Below, piece after piece: positions 1-6,138 of a DNA stretch of 6,924 bases (position 1 is the first letter of the stretch; each line of letters starts with the position of its first letter). Source of the DNA: Georgenia sp. GTDB lineage: Bacteria; Actinomycetota; Actinomycetes; Actinomycetales; Actinomycetaceae. A program made the position numbers and the translations under genes. Where the stretch lies: contig DAHVRG010000304.1 of assembly GCA_027322565.1 (NCBI GenBank), forward strand, positions 1 to 6,924, in the 5' to 3' direction. Under the pieces are notes generated by a model, which worked only from the letters and a program-made list of their open reading frames with translations, did not search any database and was not told the DNA's origin.

Positions 1-296
1 GGGCCGACGATGTAGATCGCGGACTGCTCGCGCTCGCGGATCACCCGGTTGGCGTGGGCGGAGATGAAGTTGAGCCCCGGGGTGGTGCCCCAGTGCCCGA
101 GGAGCCGCGGCTTGATGTGGTCGGGGTGCAAGGGCTCCCGGAGCAGCGGGTTGTCGAGCAGGTAGATCTGGCCGACCGACAGGTAGTTGGCGGCGCGCCA
201 CCACGCGTCGATGCGGGCGACGGTCGCGTCGTCGGCGGCGGGGCGGCTGCGGCGGCGCCACGCCTGTGTCGAGACGGGGACGGAGGCGGTGCTCAT
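1..296 (-). CDS. xfp: Phosphoketolase (xylulose-5-P/fructose-6-P), N-terminal part, cut by window edge
   Basis: Thiamine-diphosphate enzyme that cleaves xylulose-5-phosphate (and often fructose-6-phosphate) with phosphate to acetyl phosphate plus an aldose phosphate, in the cytoplasm. Only the first 98 codons are present, against a family length near 800 residues; the rest lies beyond base 1. The translation carries the family's N-terminal signature: a [15 protein letters not shown] segment at residues 32-46, a DNPLLREPL stretch at 48-56, and [14 protein letters not shown] at 64-77. His68 in the last motif matches the conserved active-site His of bifidobacterial phosphoketolase. The window ends just before the expected GPGHGGP motif. 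The start is the ATG read from 296 to 294, with a Shine-Dalgarno AGGGAG (complement of 305-310) 8 nt upstream. It is divergent from the SURF1 gene. The protein could accept one or both substrates; sequence alone does not tell. Confidence 0.93.
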   Translation of the reverse strand, partial: MSTASVPVSTQAWRRRSRPAADDATVARIDAWWRAANYLSVGQIYLLDNPLLREPLHPDHIKPRLLGHWGTTPGLNFISAHANRVIREREQSAIYIVG

Positions 297-344
297 GTCG
301 AAGGCTCCCTGTGTCGATGGTCACGTCCAGCCTCGTCGCCCGAG

Positions 345-385
345 CGCACGTCGGCCACCGGAGCGCCGGTCCAGTCCGACGTGCG
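345..385. promoter_or_regulatory. Nested inverted repeat / hairpin between divergent genes
   Basis: A perfect 10-bp inverted repeat (CGCACGTCGG at 345-354, its reverse complement at 376-385) encloses a second 5-bp inverted repeat (ACCGG 357-361, CCGGT 366-370) with a 4-nt AGCG loop. It lies 49 bp upstream of the phosphoketolase start and about 45 bp upstream of the SURF1 -10 element. It could be an operator or, if the phosphoketolase transcript starts upstream of it, a leader hairpin. Seen directly; the function is inferred. The rest of spacer 297-441 shows no clear -10 for the phosphoketolase gene. Confidence 0.4.
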
Positions 386-429
386 GCGCCGCTGCCGAGG
401 GCACCGGGCCCGGCGCTGTCGCCGCGAAC

Positions 430-435
430 TACCCT
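430..435 (+). promoter_or_regulatory. Putative -10 element of a leaderless SURF1 transcript
   Basis: TACCCT fits the actinobacterial TANNNT -10 consensus. It ends 6 nt before the GTG at 442, which would put transcription start on the first base of the start codon. No Shine-Dalgarno precedes that GTG, as expected for a leaderless mRNA. No convincing -35 is visible. Confidence 0.45.
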
Positions 436-448
436 GGACACGTGTCCA
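435..448. promoter_or_regulatory. 14-bp perfect palindrome over the SURF1 start
   Basis: TGGACACGTGTCCA reads identically on both strands. Its centre falls between 441 and 442, exactly at the predicted transcription and translation start of the SURF1 gene, and it touches the last base of the -10. A dimeric repressor bound here would block initiation. About 0.4 such palindromes are expected by chance in a window of this size at equal base frequencies, so the position rather than the mere presence is the argument. Confidence 0.3.
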
Positions 449-1308
449 CCCCGCCCCGACCCGACGCGCGTGACTGGCTGCGGGCAGCGACGACCACCCG
501 GATGGTCGTGCTGCTGCTCGCCGTGGTCGCCGTCGCCGTCGTGTGCGTGCAGCTCGGGTCCTGGCAGTGGGACCGCGCGGGTGTCCGTGGGCAGCAGGCG
601 CTCGAGGAGCGTCAGGAGGAGCTCCTGGCGGCTCCCGCCGTGCCGGTCACCGACGTGATCGCCCCGCAGAGCAGCTTCCGCAGCGAGCACTTCGGGCGCC
701 GCGTGAGCCTCGAGGGCCGGTTCGCGCCCGACCAGCAGGTCCTCGTGCCCGGCCGCCATATCGACGGGCAGGACGCCGTGCTCGTCGTCACCGCGTTCCA
801 CGTCGAGGGCGGGCCGCACGACGGCGCCATCATGCCGGTGCTGCGCGGGTGGGTCCCGCAGGGGGCCATCCTCGCCGAGCGGCTGGAGGCGGGCGGCAGC
901 CCGGAGGGTGCCGTGGCGGCGCCCCCTCCGCCGACCGGTCGGCTGGAGCTCGTCGGGATGCTGGGCAGCTCGGAGGCCGCGGGGGAGGGCGGCCTGCCGG
1001 AGGGCTTCACCGGCGGGATCAGCGTCGGCGAGCTCGCCGGTGTCTGGGGGACGCCGATGTACAGCACCTACCTCGTGCTCGAGCAGCCGGCCCAGTCCGG
1101 CGGCGTGCGGCCGGCACCGTCGCCGGTCGAGGAGCTGAAGCCAGACCCCAACCTGCAGAGCACGGCCTACGCCTTCGAGTGGTGGGCCTTCGCCCTGTTC
1201 GCCGTCGTCTTCTGGGTCAAGGTGCTGCGTGACGACGTCCGCGACCGCCGCCTCGAAGCCGCCGAGGCCGCCCCCCTCCGCAGCGAGAGCTCACTTCCCG
1301 CAGACTGA
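442..1308 (+). CDS. SURF1 family cytochrome c oxidase assembly protein
   Basis: Membrane protein of the SURF1/Shy1 family, which helps haem a insertion and assembly of aa3-type cytochrome c oxidase. The 288-residue product has the family's two-helix layout: a short cytoplasmic N-terminus, a membrane helix at about 21-37 running into the signature LGSWQWDRA (38-46), a large extracytoplasmic domain with GRRVSLEGRF (85-94) and LRGWVP (134-139), then NLQSTAYAFEWW (237-248) leading into the second helix (about 246-262) and a charged tail. GTG 442 is chosen because the -10 TACCCT sits 6 nt before it and the first helix follows 20 residues later. The in-frame ATG at 187 would overlap the divergent phosphoketolase gene and add a low-complexity, Arg-rich leader. 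Oddity: codons for the last eight residues (SESSLPAD) coincide with the first unit of an 18-bp repeat array, so the C-terminus may have been replaced or extended by the repeat. Confidence 0.9.
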   Translation: MSTPPRPDARDWLRAATTTRMVVLLLAVVAVAVVCVQLGSWQWDRAGVRGQQALEERQEELLAAPAVPVTDVIAPQSSFRSEHFGRRVSLEGRFAPDQQVLVPGRHIDGQDAVLVVTAFHVEGGPHDGAIMPVLRGWVPQGAILAERLEAGGSPEGAVAAPPPPTGRLELVGMLGSSEAAGEGGLPEGFTGGISVGELAGVWGTPMYSTYLVLEQPAQSGGVRPAPSPVEELKPDPNLQSTAYAFEWWAFALFAVVFWVKVLRDDVRDRRLEAAEAAPLRSESSLPAD

Positions 1309-1464
1309 CCCCGTCGCCCACAGCCCCCTTCCCAGCGACAGCTCACTCTTTAGCGACAGCTACCTGGTTGGCGACAGCGCAGTTCCCAGCGAGAGCGCAC
1401 TTCCCGTCGAGAGCGCACTTCCCGTCGAGAGCTCAGTTCCCGGCACGAACTCGCGCAGTTCCCT
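1283..1464 (+). repeat. Left array of 18-bp tandem repeats (consensus GCGAGAGCGCACTTCCCG)
   Basis: Unit 0 (1283-1300) lies in the SURF1 3' end. A 16-bp degenerate stretch holding the SURF1 stop follows. Seven units in strict 18-bp register then start at 1317, 1335, 1353, 1371, 1389, 1407 and 1425, and a diverged unit at 1447-1464 comes after a 4-bp insertion. Units at 1389 and 1407 match except for their first base. The outer units are degraded (for example GCGACAGCTACCTGGTTG at 1353). The unit is not itself palindromic. The diverged last unit contains a small inverted repeat, GAACT-CGCGC-AGTTC (1447-1461). All frames stay open across the core units, so apparent reading frames here are not evidence of coding. 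This array fills most of the 191-bp gap between SURF1 and the next gene; 1465-1499 shows no clear promoter. Confidence 0.9.
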
Positions 1465-1499
1465 CTCGACCTGGACCACCTGCGCCGGACGCGAGCACC

Positions 1500-1988
1500 A
1501 TGGACCGGATGACGACCACGCCCCGACGCATCCCTCGTCCACTCGCCCGAGCCCCCATCGGTGTCTTCCGGCTCGGCCTCGGCGGCGTGTTCGGCGGACG
1601 CCTCGTCATGATCGACCACCGCGGGCGGCGCTCCGGCCTGGTGCGCCACGTCGTGCTCGAGACGGTGGCGCGGGTCGGTGACGCGTGCTTCGTCGTATCC
1701 GGGTACGGCTGGTCCGCGCATTGGCTCCGCAACGTCCGCGCCGACCCACGCGTCCGCCTGTGGTCCGGCTGGGGGGCGGGGCGCAGCGCTCGCGCCGAGA
1801 TCCTTCCGGCGCAGCAGGCCGCAGCCGTGCTCGAGAGCTACCGCCGAGAACACCCTAAGGCGGCCCGCTCCCTCGGCCGCGCCCTGGGTTTGGAGCCGCT
1901 GCTCGCGGAAGGGCCGCTGTCGGCCGAGCGGGTCGAGCGGCTACCCGTCGTTCGCGTGACGCCGCGCCGAGCCGGTGTCAGCAAGTGA
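1500..1988 (+). CDS. Deazaflavin (F420)-dependent nitroreductase/quinone reductase family protein
   Basis: Small split-barrel protein of the Ddn-like family (DUF385 type). Characterised members use reduced cofactor F420 to reduce quinones or nitroaromatic compounds; the natural substrate here is unknown. The 162-residue product shows the family pattern: PRPLARAPIGVFRLGLGGVFGGRL (12-35) as an N-terminal amphipathic stretch, GRRSGLVRHVVLE (42-54), the strand FVVSGYG (64-70) and the SAHWLRNVRADPRVRL block (72-87), which in this family helps form the cofactor pocket. YRREHPK (114-120) is the usual C-terminal helix region. The start could be ATG 1500 or ATG 1509 (M4); neither has a strong Shine-Dalgarno, and co-transcription with SURF1 is possible. 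The gene is enclosed by two inverted repeat arrays, and its final codons and TGA (1986-1988) lie in the first unit of the right array. It converges on the ABC operon. Family assignment is firm; the physiological role is not. Confidence 0.85.
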   Translation: MDRMTTTPRRIPRPLARAPIGVFRLGLGGVFGGRLVMIDHRGRRSGLVRHVVLETVARVGDACFVVSGYGWSAHWLRNVRADPRVRLWSGWGAGRSARAEILPAQQAAAVLESYRREHPKAARSLGRALGLEPLLAEGPLSAERVERLPVVRVTPRRAGVSK

Positions 1989-2086
1989 GCTCGCGTCAGG
2001 AAGTGCGCTCTCGACGGGAAGTGCGCTCTCGGCCGGAAGTGCGCTCTCGCTGAAAACTGCGCTCTCGCCGGGGAGTGGGCTGTCGG
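1979..2086 (-). repeat. Right array of the same 18-bp repeat, inverted
   Basis: Six contiguous units start at 1979, 1997, 2015, 2033, 2051 and 2069. Read on the minus strand they give the same consensus as the left array (GCGAGAGCGCACTTCCCG). The 1997 and 2015 units are nearly identical to each other; the 1979 and 2069 units are degraded. The first unit contains the stop codon of the deazaflavin oxidoreductase gene, and the last ends 13 bp before the ABC gene stop. It occupies almost the entire 111-bp convergent gap, where a bidirectional terminator would be expected. No ordinary GC hairpin plus T-run is visible. Confidence 0.9.
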
Positions 2087-2099
2087 TGACTACGGCTGA

Positions 2100-3833
2100 C
2101 TAGTCCTGCTGCCAGGAGTCCCAGAGGGCGGCGTACTCGCCGCCGGCGGCGACGAGCCGGCTGTGCGGGCCGATCTCGGTGATCCGTCCGCCGTCCATCA
2201 CGGCCACCCGGTCGGCGTCGTGCGCGGTGTGCAACCGGTGGGCGATCGCCACCACGGTGCGGCCGGTGAGCAGCGCGGACAGCGACCGCTCGAGGTGCCG
2301 GGCGGCCCGCGGGTCGAGCAGCGAGGTCGCCTCGTCGAGCACGAGGGTGTGCGGGTCGAGCAGCACCAGCCGGGCGAGCGCCAGCTGCTGCGCCTGCGCC
2401 GGCGTGAGCGACGCTCCGCCCGACCCGACGGCCGTGTCCATGCCCTCGGGCAGCTCGGCCACCCAGGTGTCGGCGTCCACGGCCTCCAGCGCGCGCAGGA
2501 GCTCGGCGTCGGTGGCGTCCTGCCTGGCGAGCCGCAGGTTGTCCGCCACCGACCCGACGAACACGTGGTGCTCCTGGGTGACGAGCGCGACGTGGCGGCG
2601 CAGCTCCTCCTCCGGGAGGTCGACGAGCGGGACGCCGTCGACCGTCACGCGGCCTCCGGTCGGTGGGTGGATGCCGGCGAGCATCCGGCCGAAGGTCGAC
2701 TTACCCGCGCCGGACGGCCCGACGATCGCCAGCCGCTCACCGGGCGTGAGCGTGAGGTCGATGCCGTGGAGCACGTCCTCGCCCTCCCGGTAGGCGTAGC
2801 GCACCTCACGGGCGTGGATGTCCTCCGCGGTGGGTCGCGCGGGGCCGGGGTGACGGTCGGGAGCGACGAGCTCGATGCCGACGATGCGCGCCAGGCTCGC
2901 CGTGGCGACCTGGATCTCGTCCACCCACATGAGCAGCTCGAACAGCGGCCCGCGCACCTGGATGACGTAGAGCCCGACGGTGGTGACCGCGCCGATCGTG
3001 GCCAGACCGCTGCCGACGAGGTGGGCACCCCACAGCACGGCGGCGGCGACCGGCAGCGAGAAGGACACGACGAGCCAGAAGAACACCTCCATCCGCAGCC
3101 GCAGGGTGACCTTCTCCCGGCCCCACGCCGTGGCGACGGCGGCGTCGAGCGCCTCCCGGCGGCGGCGCCCCAGCGCCAGCGCGTCGACGGTCGCGGCGTG
3201 CTCGACCGACTCGGTGAGCACCCCATTGAGGTCCGCGTACGCCGCAGACTCCGCCCGGTACGCCGGCGCCGACCGCCGCAGGTAGCGACGCGTCGCGAGG
3301 AAGAGCACCGGCAGCCCGACGAGCATCGCGAGCGCGACGAGCGGGGCGGCGAGCAGCGCCGCCCCGAAGGTCAGCGTGATCGTCGTCCCGGTGACCAGGA
3401 CGCGCGGGATGCCGAAGCGCACCGCCCACTGCACCCGGTCGACGTCGTTGGTCGTGCGGCCCAGCAGGTCTCCGGTGCCGGCCCGCTCGACCGTCGACAG
3501 CGGCAGGTGGGTGACCCCGGCGAGGAACCGCTCACGCAGCTCGGCGAAGACCTCCTCGCCGAGCACCATGGCACCGCGCTGGGCGTACCGGGTGACGAGC
3601 GCCTGGAGCACGACGACGGCGACCAGCCAGCCGGCGACGGTGTCGACGTACGCGCGGGTGGTGCCGGCGACGACGGCGTCGACCAGCCCGCCGAGCAGCC
3701 ACGGCAGCGCCAGCGCTCCGAGGGCAGCCAGGGCCTGGAGGGCGACGACGGCGAGGAGTGAGCGCCGATAGGAGCGCAGCAGGCGGCCCGCGAAGGCGCG
3801 GACGCGCCGGCTGTCGGCGACGGGAAGCTGCAC
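2100..3833 (-). CDS. ABC exporter half-transporter, second subunit (permease + ATPase) with degenerate signature
   Basis: Type IV (exporter-fold) ABC half-transporter of 577 residues; substrate unknown. The membrane domain (about 1-320) has hydrophobic segments near 25-50, 65-82, 145-165, 163-182, 250-272 and 278-295. The ATPase domain shows Walker A GPSGAGKST (372-380), Q-loop Gln420, Walker B LVLDE with catalytic Glu501, a D-loop SLLD (504-507) and H-switch His532. The ABC signature, normally LSGGQ, is replaced by LTPAQ (476-480). The start is GTG (3833 to 3831) with a strong GGAGGTG (complement of 3841-3847) 7 nt upstream, inside the end of the preceding gene. It begins 1 bp after that gene's TGA. 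It is the partner of the upstream half-transporter, and the two make a heterodimer with one canonical ATP site. The same reading frame stays open upstream to 5609, which could mislead gene callers into one fused protein. Confidence 0.9.
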   Translation of the reverse strand: MQLPVADSRRVRAFAGRLLRSYRRSLLAVVALQALAALGALALPWLLGGLVDAVVAGTTRAYVDTVAGWLVAVVVLQALVTRYAQRGAMVLGEEVFAELRERFLAGVTHLPLSTVERAGTGDLLGRTTNDVDRVQWAVRFGIPRVLVTGTTITLTFGAALLAAPLVALAMLVGLPVLFLATRRYLRRSAPAYRAESAAYADLNGVLTESVEHAATVDALALGRRRREALDAAVATAWGREKVTLRLRMEVFFWLVVSFSLPVAAAVLWGAHLVGSGLATIGAVTTVGLYVIQVRGPLFELLMWVDEIQVATASLARIVGIELVAPDRHPGPARPTAEDIHAREVRYAYREGEDVLHGIDLTLTPGERLAIVGPSGAGKSTFGRMLAGIHPPTGGRVTVDGVPLVDLPEEELRRHVALVTQEHHVFVGSVADNLRLARQDATDAELLRALEAVDADTWVAELPEGMDTAVGSGGASLTPAQAQQLALARLVLLDPHTLVLDEATSLLDPRAARHLERSLSALLTGRTVVAIAHRLHTAHDADRVAVMDGGRITEIGPHSRLVAAGGEYAALWDSWQQD

Positions 3834-3834
3834 G

Positions 3835-5609
3835 TCAGCCCACCTCCACGGCGGCCAGGGAGCGGCCGACGACGTCGTGGTACGCCTGCGCCTCCGGCTC
3901 ACCTGCCGCGGCCCGGGCGAGCAGGTCGCGGTGGCGTCCGCGGACCCGGACTGCGCCGTCGTCGACGAGGACGACGTCGTCGGCGTGCTCGAGGACGAGC
4001 GGGGAGGTGGTGAGCACGACGGTGGTGCGTCCGCGGCGGTAGGCCGCGAGCCGCCCCGCGATCCGTGCCTCGGTGTGGGCGTCGACGGCGCTCGTCGGCT
4101 CGACGAGGACGAGCACCTGCGGCTCGAGCACGAGGGCGCGGGCGAGGGCAACCCGTTGCCGCTGGCCCCCCGACAGCGAGCGGCCCTTCTCCGTGATCGT
4201 GCCGTCCAGACCCTCGGGCAGGGACTCCAGGACGTCGTGGGCGTCGGCGACGTCCAGGGCGTGGAGCAGCGTCTCGTCCGGCAGGCCCGCGGCGCGGGCG
4301 TCCACGGCCTCCCGGAGGGTGCCGGTGAACAGCTCGGGGGTGGAGGAGGCGACGACGACGCGGTGTCGGACCTCGGCGAGCGACAGGTCCCGCAGGGGGA
4401 CGCCGTCGAGGAGGACGGTCCCGGCAGCGCGGTCGTCGAGGCGGCCCAGCCGGCCGGCGAGGGCCTCCCCCTCGCCGGCCCGTGGGGTGACGACCGCGGT
4501 GAGGACGCCGGGGGTGACCTCGAGGCCGGTGTGCTCGTCGACCACCCGAGCCGGGCTCGCCGGCACCGTCGGGGCGGGCAGCGTGTCGGCGGCCTCGGAC
4601 TCGGCGAGGGTTCCCGCCTCCGGCGCCACGGGAGCACGCCGACGACCTTCCGGGCGGCGACCCGCGCCCGGGTGAAGAAGTTGAGGAACTGGGTGATCCA
4701 GCGCAGCGGCTCCGACAGGTAGGCCGTGAAGCCGTAGAACGTCACGAGCTGCCCGGGGCTGATCTCCCCGGCGAGCGCCTGCCGGGCCCCGAGCCACACG
4801 ACGCAGGCGACGAAGAGCCCGGGAAGGAGCACCTGGAGGGCCTCGAGCACCGAGGAGAGCGCCGCCACCCGCACCCCGGCCTGGCGCACCCGCTGCGACT
4901 GGGCCCGGTAGCGCTCGGCGAAGGCGTCCTCCCCGCCGATGCCACGCAGGATGCGCAGCCCGGAGACGGTGTCGGTGGCGAGCGTCGCGAGGCGCCCGGC
5001 CGCGTCACGCTGCGCCTTCTGCCGGGCCTGGAGCGGCCGGATGAGGAAGGAGACGACGACGGTGACCACGGGCAGCCCGAGCGCGACGACGACGCCGAGG
5101 CTCGGCGACTGCTGGAGCATGTAGACCGTGACGGCGAGGTAGCCGGTGAGCCCGCCGAGGAAGGCAGGCAGCAGCTCGACCACGTTGCCGACCTGGAAGG
5201 AGTCGTTGGCGACGGCGCTGACCACCTCACCGGTGGGCAGCTCCTCACCGATCGCCGGGCCGGTCCGGCTCACGTGGTGGCCCACGAGCCGGGTGGTGGT
5301 GAACGCGCCGTGCAGCCAGCCACCCACCTCCGCGGCGTGCCCCACACTCGTCGTCACGGCACCGAAGACGCCGACGGCGACGATGACGAGCGCCAGCCAC
5401 AGCAGCCGGACCGAGAGCCCGTCCTCCAGCCCGGTGTCCAGCGCGAGCCCGAGCAGCAGGGGGACCGCGGCACCGGAGAGCGAGACGGCCGAGGTGAGGA
5501 CGGCGGCGGGCAGGAGGACCCGCCAACCCCGGCGCCCGACCCAGGTGAGGTAGGCCATCGGGGAGTGGAGCGGGGGGTGACCGGGGTGGCCGGTCGGGAC
5601 GTCGAGCAC
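3835..5609 (-). pseudogene. ABC exporter half-transporter, first subunit, interrupted by an apparent frameshift
   Basis: First gene of the ABC operon. Residues 1-327, from GTG 5609, give an exporter membrane domain with hydrophobic segments near 30-58, 68-88, 143-164, 171-190, 258-275 and 286-300. After CTCCCG (about 4634-4629) sense moves to another frame, from GTG 4629 to TGA 3837-3835. Joined, the product is 591 residues, normal for the family. The ATPase domain has LSGGQRQR (479-486), but Walker A is gone (TPRAGEGEALAG, 375-386), the Q-loop Gln is absent (VVVASS, 418-423), Walker B reads LVLVEP with Val503 for Asp, and TTSPL (534-538) replaces the H-switch. The frame left behind is Arg/Ser/Pro-rich nonsense. 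Loss of one C from a CCCC run would explain the break. This may be a real mutation or a sequencing error; intact motifs beyond the break favour a recent or artefactual event. The start is supported by a TAGGCT -10, 7 nt upstream. Confidence 0.85.
4629..4634 (-). other. Probable frameshift position
   Basis: On the minus strand the sequence reads CTCCCGTGGCGCC. The upstream frame gives L-P-W-R, and the frame with downstream sense needs L-P-V-A-P-E, obtained by adding one C to the CCC run at 4632-4630. The site has no X-XXY-YYZ slippery heptamer, so programmed frameshifting is not the first explanation. The exact base cannot be fixed, because the linker between the two domains is poorly conserved. 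Confidence 0.7.
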
Positions 5610-5616
5610 GCCTCGG

Positions 5617-5622
5617 AGCCTA
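5617..5622 (-). promoter_or_regulatory. Putative -10 of the ABC operon (leaderless)
   Basis: On the minus strand TAGGCT fits TANNNT and ends 7 nt before the GTG start at 5609. There is no usable Shine-Dalgarno (a GAGG lies only 1 nt from the start), so a leaderless transcript is plausible. No good -35 is visible. Confidence 0.35.
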
Positions 5623-5690
5623 TGCGGCCGCCGAGCGGGTGAGCAGCCTGTTTTCCCGCGTCGCTGGAGGCCTGAGACACTGGGCGGGTG

Positions 5691-5706
5691 GCCCGCACCG
5701 GCGGGC
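5691..5706 (+). promoter_or_regulatory. Hairpin abutting the ribosome binding site of the DUF3817 gene
   Basis: GCCCGC-ACCG-GCGGGC is a perfect 6-bp stem with a 4-nt loop. Its 3' foot is immediately followed by the AGGAGGAGG ribosome binding site (5707-5715). It could affect ribosome access, or bring transcript folding next to the site; in GC-rich DNA such short stems are also common by chance. The rest of spacer 5610-5719 shows no clear + strand promoter. Confidence 0.25.
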
Positions 5707-5719
5707 AGGAGGAGGACCG

Positions 5720-6136
5720 GTGGACGACGAGACGACGACCGCGGCAGGGCAGCAACGAGCGGCGCTGCACGCCGAACGCGAGCGCAAGGCGAGGAGTGCC
5801 TGGCGGTTCTACCGGCTCATGGCGTTCGTCACAGGTGTCATGCTGCTCCTCCTGTGCGTCGAGATGGTCCTCGTCTACCTCGTCCAGGTGGGGCCCGACG
5901 TCGCGGCGTGGATCCGGTGGATCCCCTTCGCCCACGGCTGGATCTACGTCGTCTACCTCATCAGCGTCTTCAACCTGTGGTCGACGATGCGGTGGGGGCT
6001 GGGCCGGATGGCCGCCCTCGTCGTCGCCGGCGTGGTCCCCGTCCTCTCCTTCGTCATGGAGCACCGGGCCCAGCGCTGGTTCACCGCAGACCTGCCGGGC
6101 GTGGTCGCGCGGCGGAGCACTACGCTGAGGCCGTGA
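5720..6136 (+). CDS. DUF3817 domain small integral membrane protein
   Basis: A 138-residue membrane protein of the DUF3817 family; function unknown. It has a charged N-terminal arm (1-30) and three hydrophobic helices at about 33-55, 66-86 and 96-113. Family-typical motifs are [21 protein letters not shown] (29-49), [17 protein letters not shown] (71-87) and the [22 protein letters not shown] segment (95-116). The start GTG 5720 is chosen for the excellent AGGAGG (5707-5712) 7 nt upstream; the in-frame GTG at 5639 would add a low-complexity leader and lacks such a site. The TGA (6134-6136) lies 2 bp before the guaA ATG, so the two are probably one operon with translational coupling. DUF3817 genes are often found beside guaA in actinobacteria (from memory). 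A role linked to purine synthesis would be inference from position only. Confidence 0.88.
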   Translation: MDDETTTAAGQQRAALHAERERKARSAWRFYRLMAFVTGVMLLLLCVEMVLVYLVQVGPDVAAWIRWIPFAHGWIYVVYLISVFNLWSTMRWGLGRMAALVVAGVVPVLSFVMEHRAQRWFTADLPGVVARRSTTLRP

Positions 6137-6138
6137 CC

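Noticed and set aside
187..441. Longer SURF1 start at ATG 187
   Set aside because: It would overlap the phosphoketolase gene and add an 85-residue Arg/Ala/Pro-rich leader. The leaderless GTG at 442 fits the family and a -10 element.
1283..1464. CRISPR array
   Set aside because: Units are contiguous 18-mers with no unique spacers and no cas genes.
1229..1853. Open frames through the left repeat array encoding hexapeptide repeats on either strand
   Set aside because: An 18-bp unit without stops opens every frame, so periodic peptides are expected. No ribosome binding site or conserved domain supports translation.
1997..2086. G-quadruplex in the G-rich strand of the right array
   Set aside because: The GG/GGG runs are about 15 nt apart, too far for a stable quadruplex.
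1989..2099. Intrinsic terminator in the convergent gap
   Set aside because: No GC stem followed by a T run was found; the space is filled by the repeat array.
2163..3761. Long plus-strand open frame (532 codons)
   Set aside because: It is antisense to the second ABC gene, has low-complexity Arg/Gly/Asp-rich composition and no recognisable domain; a GC-rich shadow frame.
3877..4722. Plus-strand open frame (281 codons) across the frameshift region
   Set aside because: Shadow of the first ABC ATPase domain; repetitive Gly/Asp/Glu composition and no family features.
2100..5609. One open frame of 1169 codons as a single fused ABC protein
   Set aside because: About 265 residues in the middle are Arg/Ser/Pro-rich nonsense, the real ATPase domain is in another frame there, and a strong ribosome binding site with GTG at 3833 starts the second subunit.
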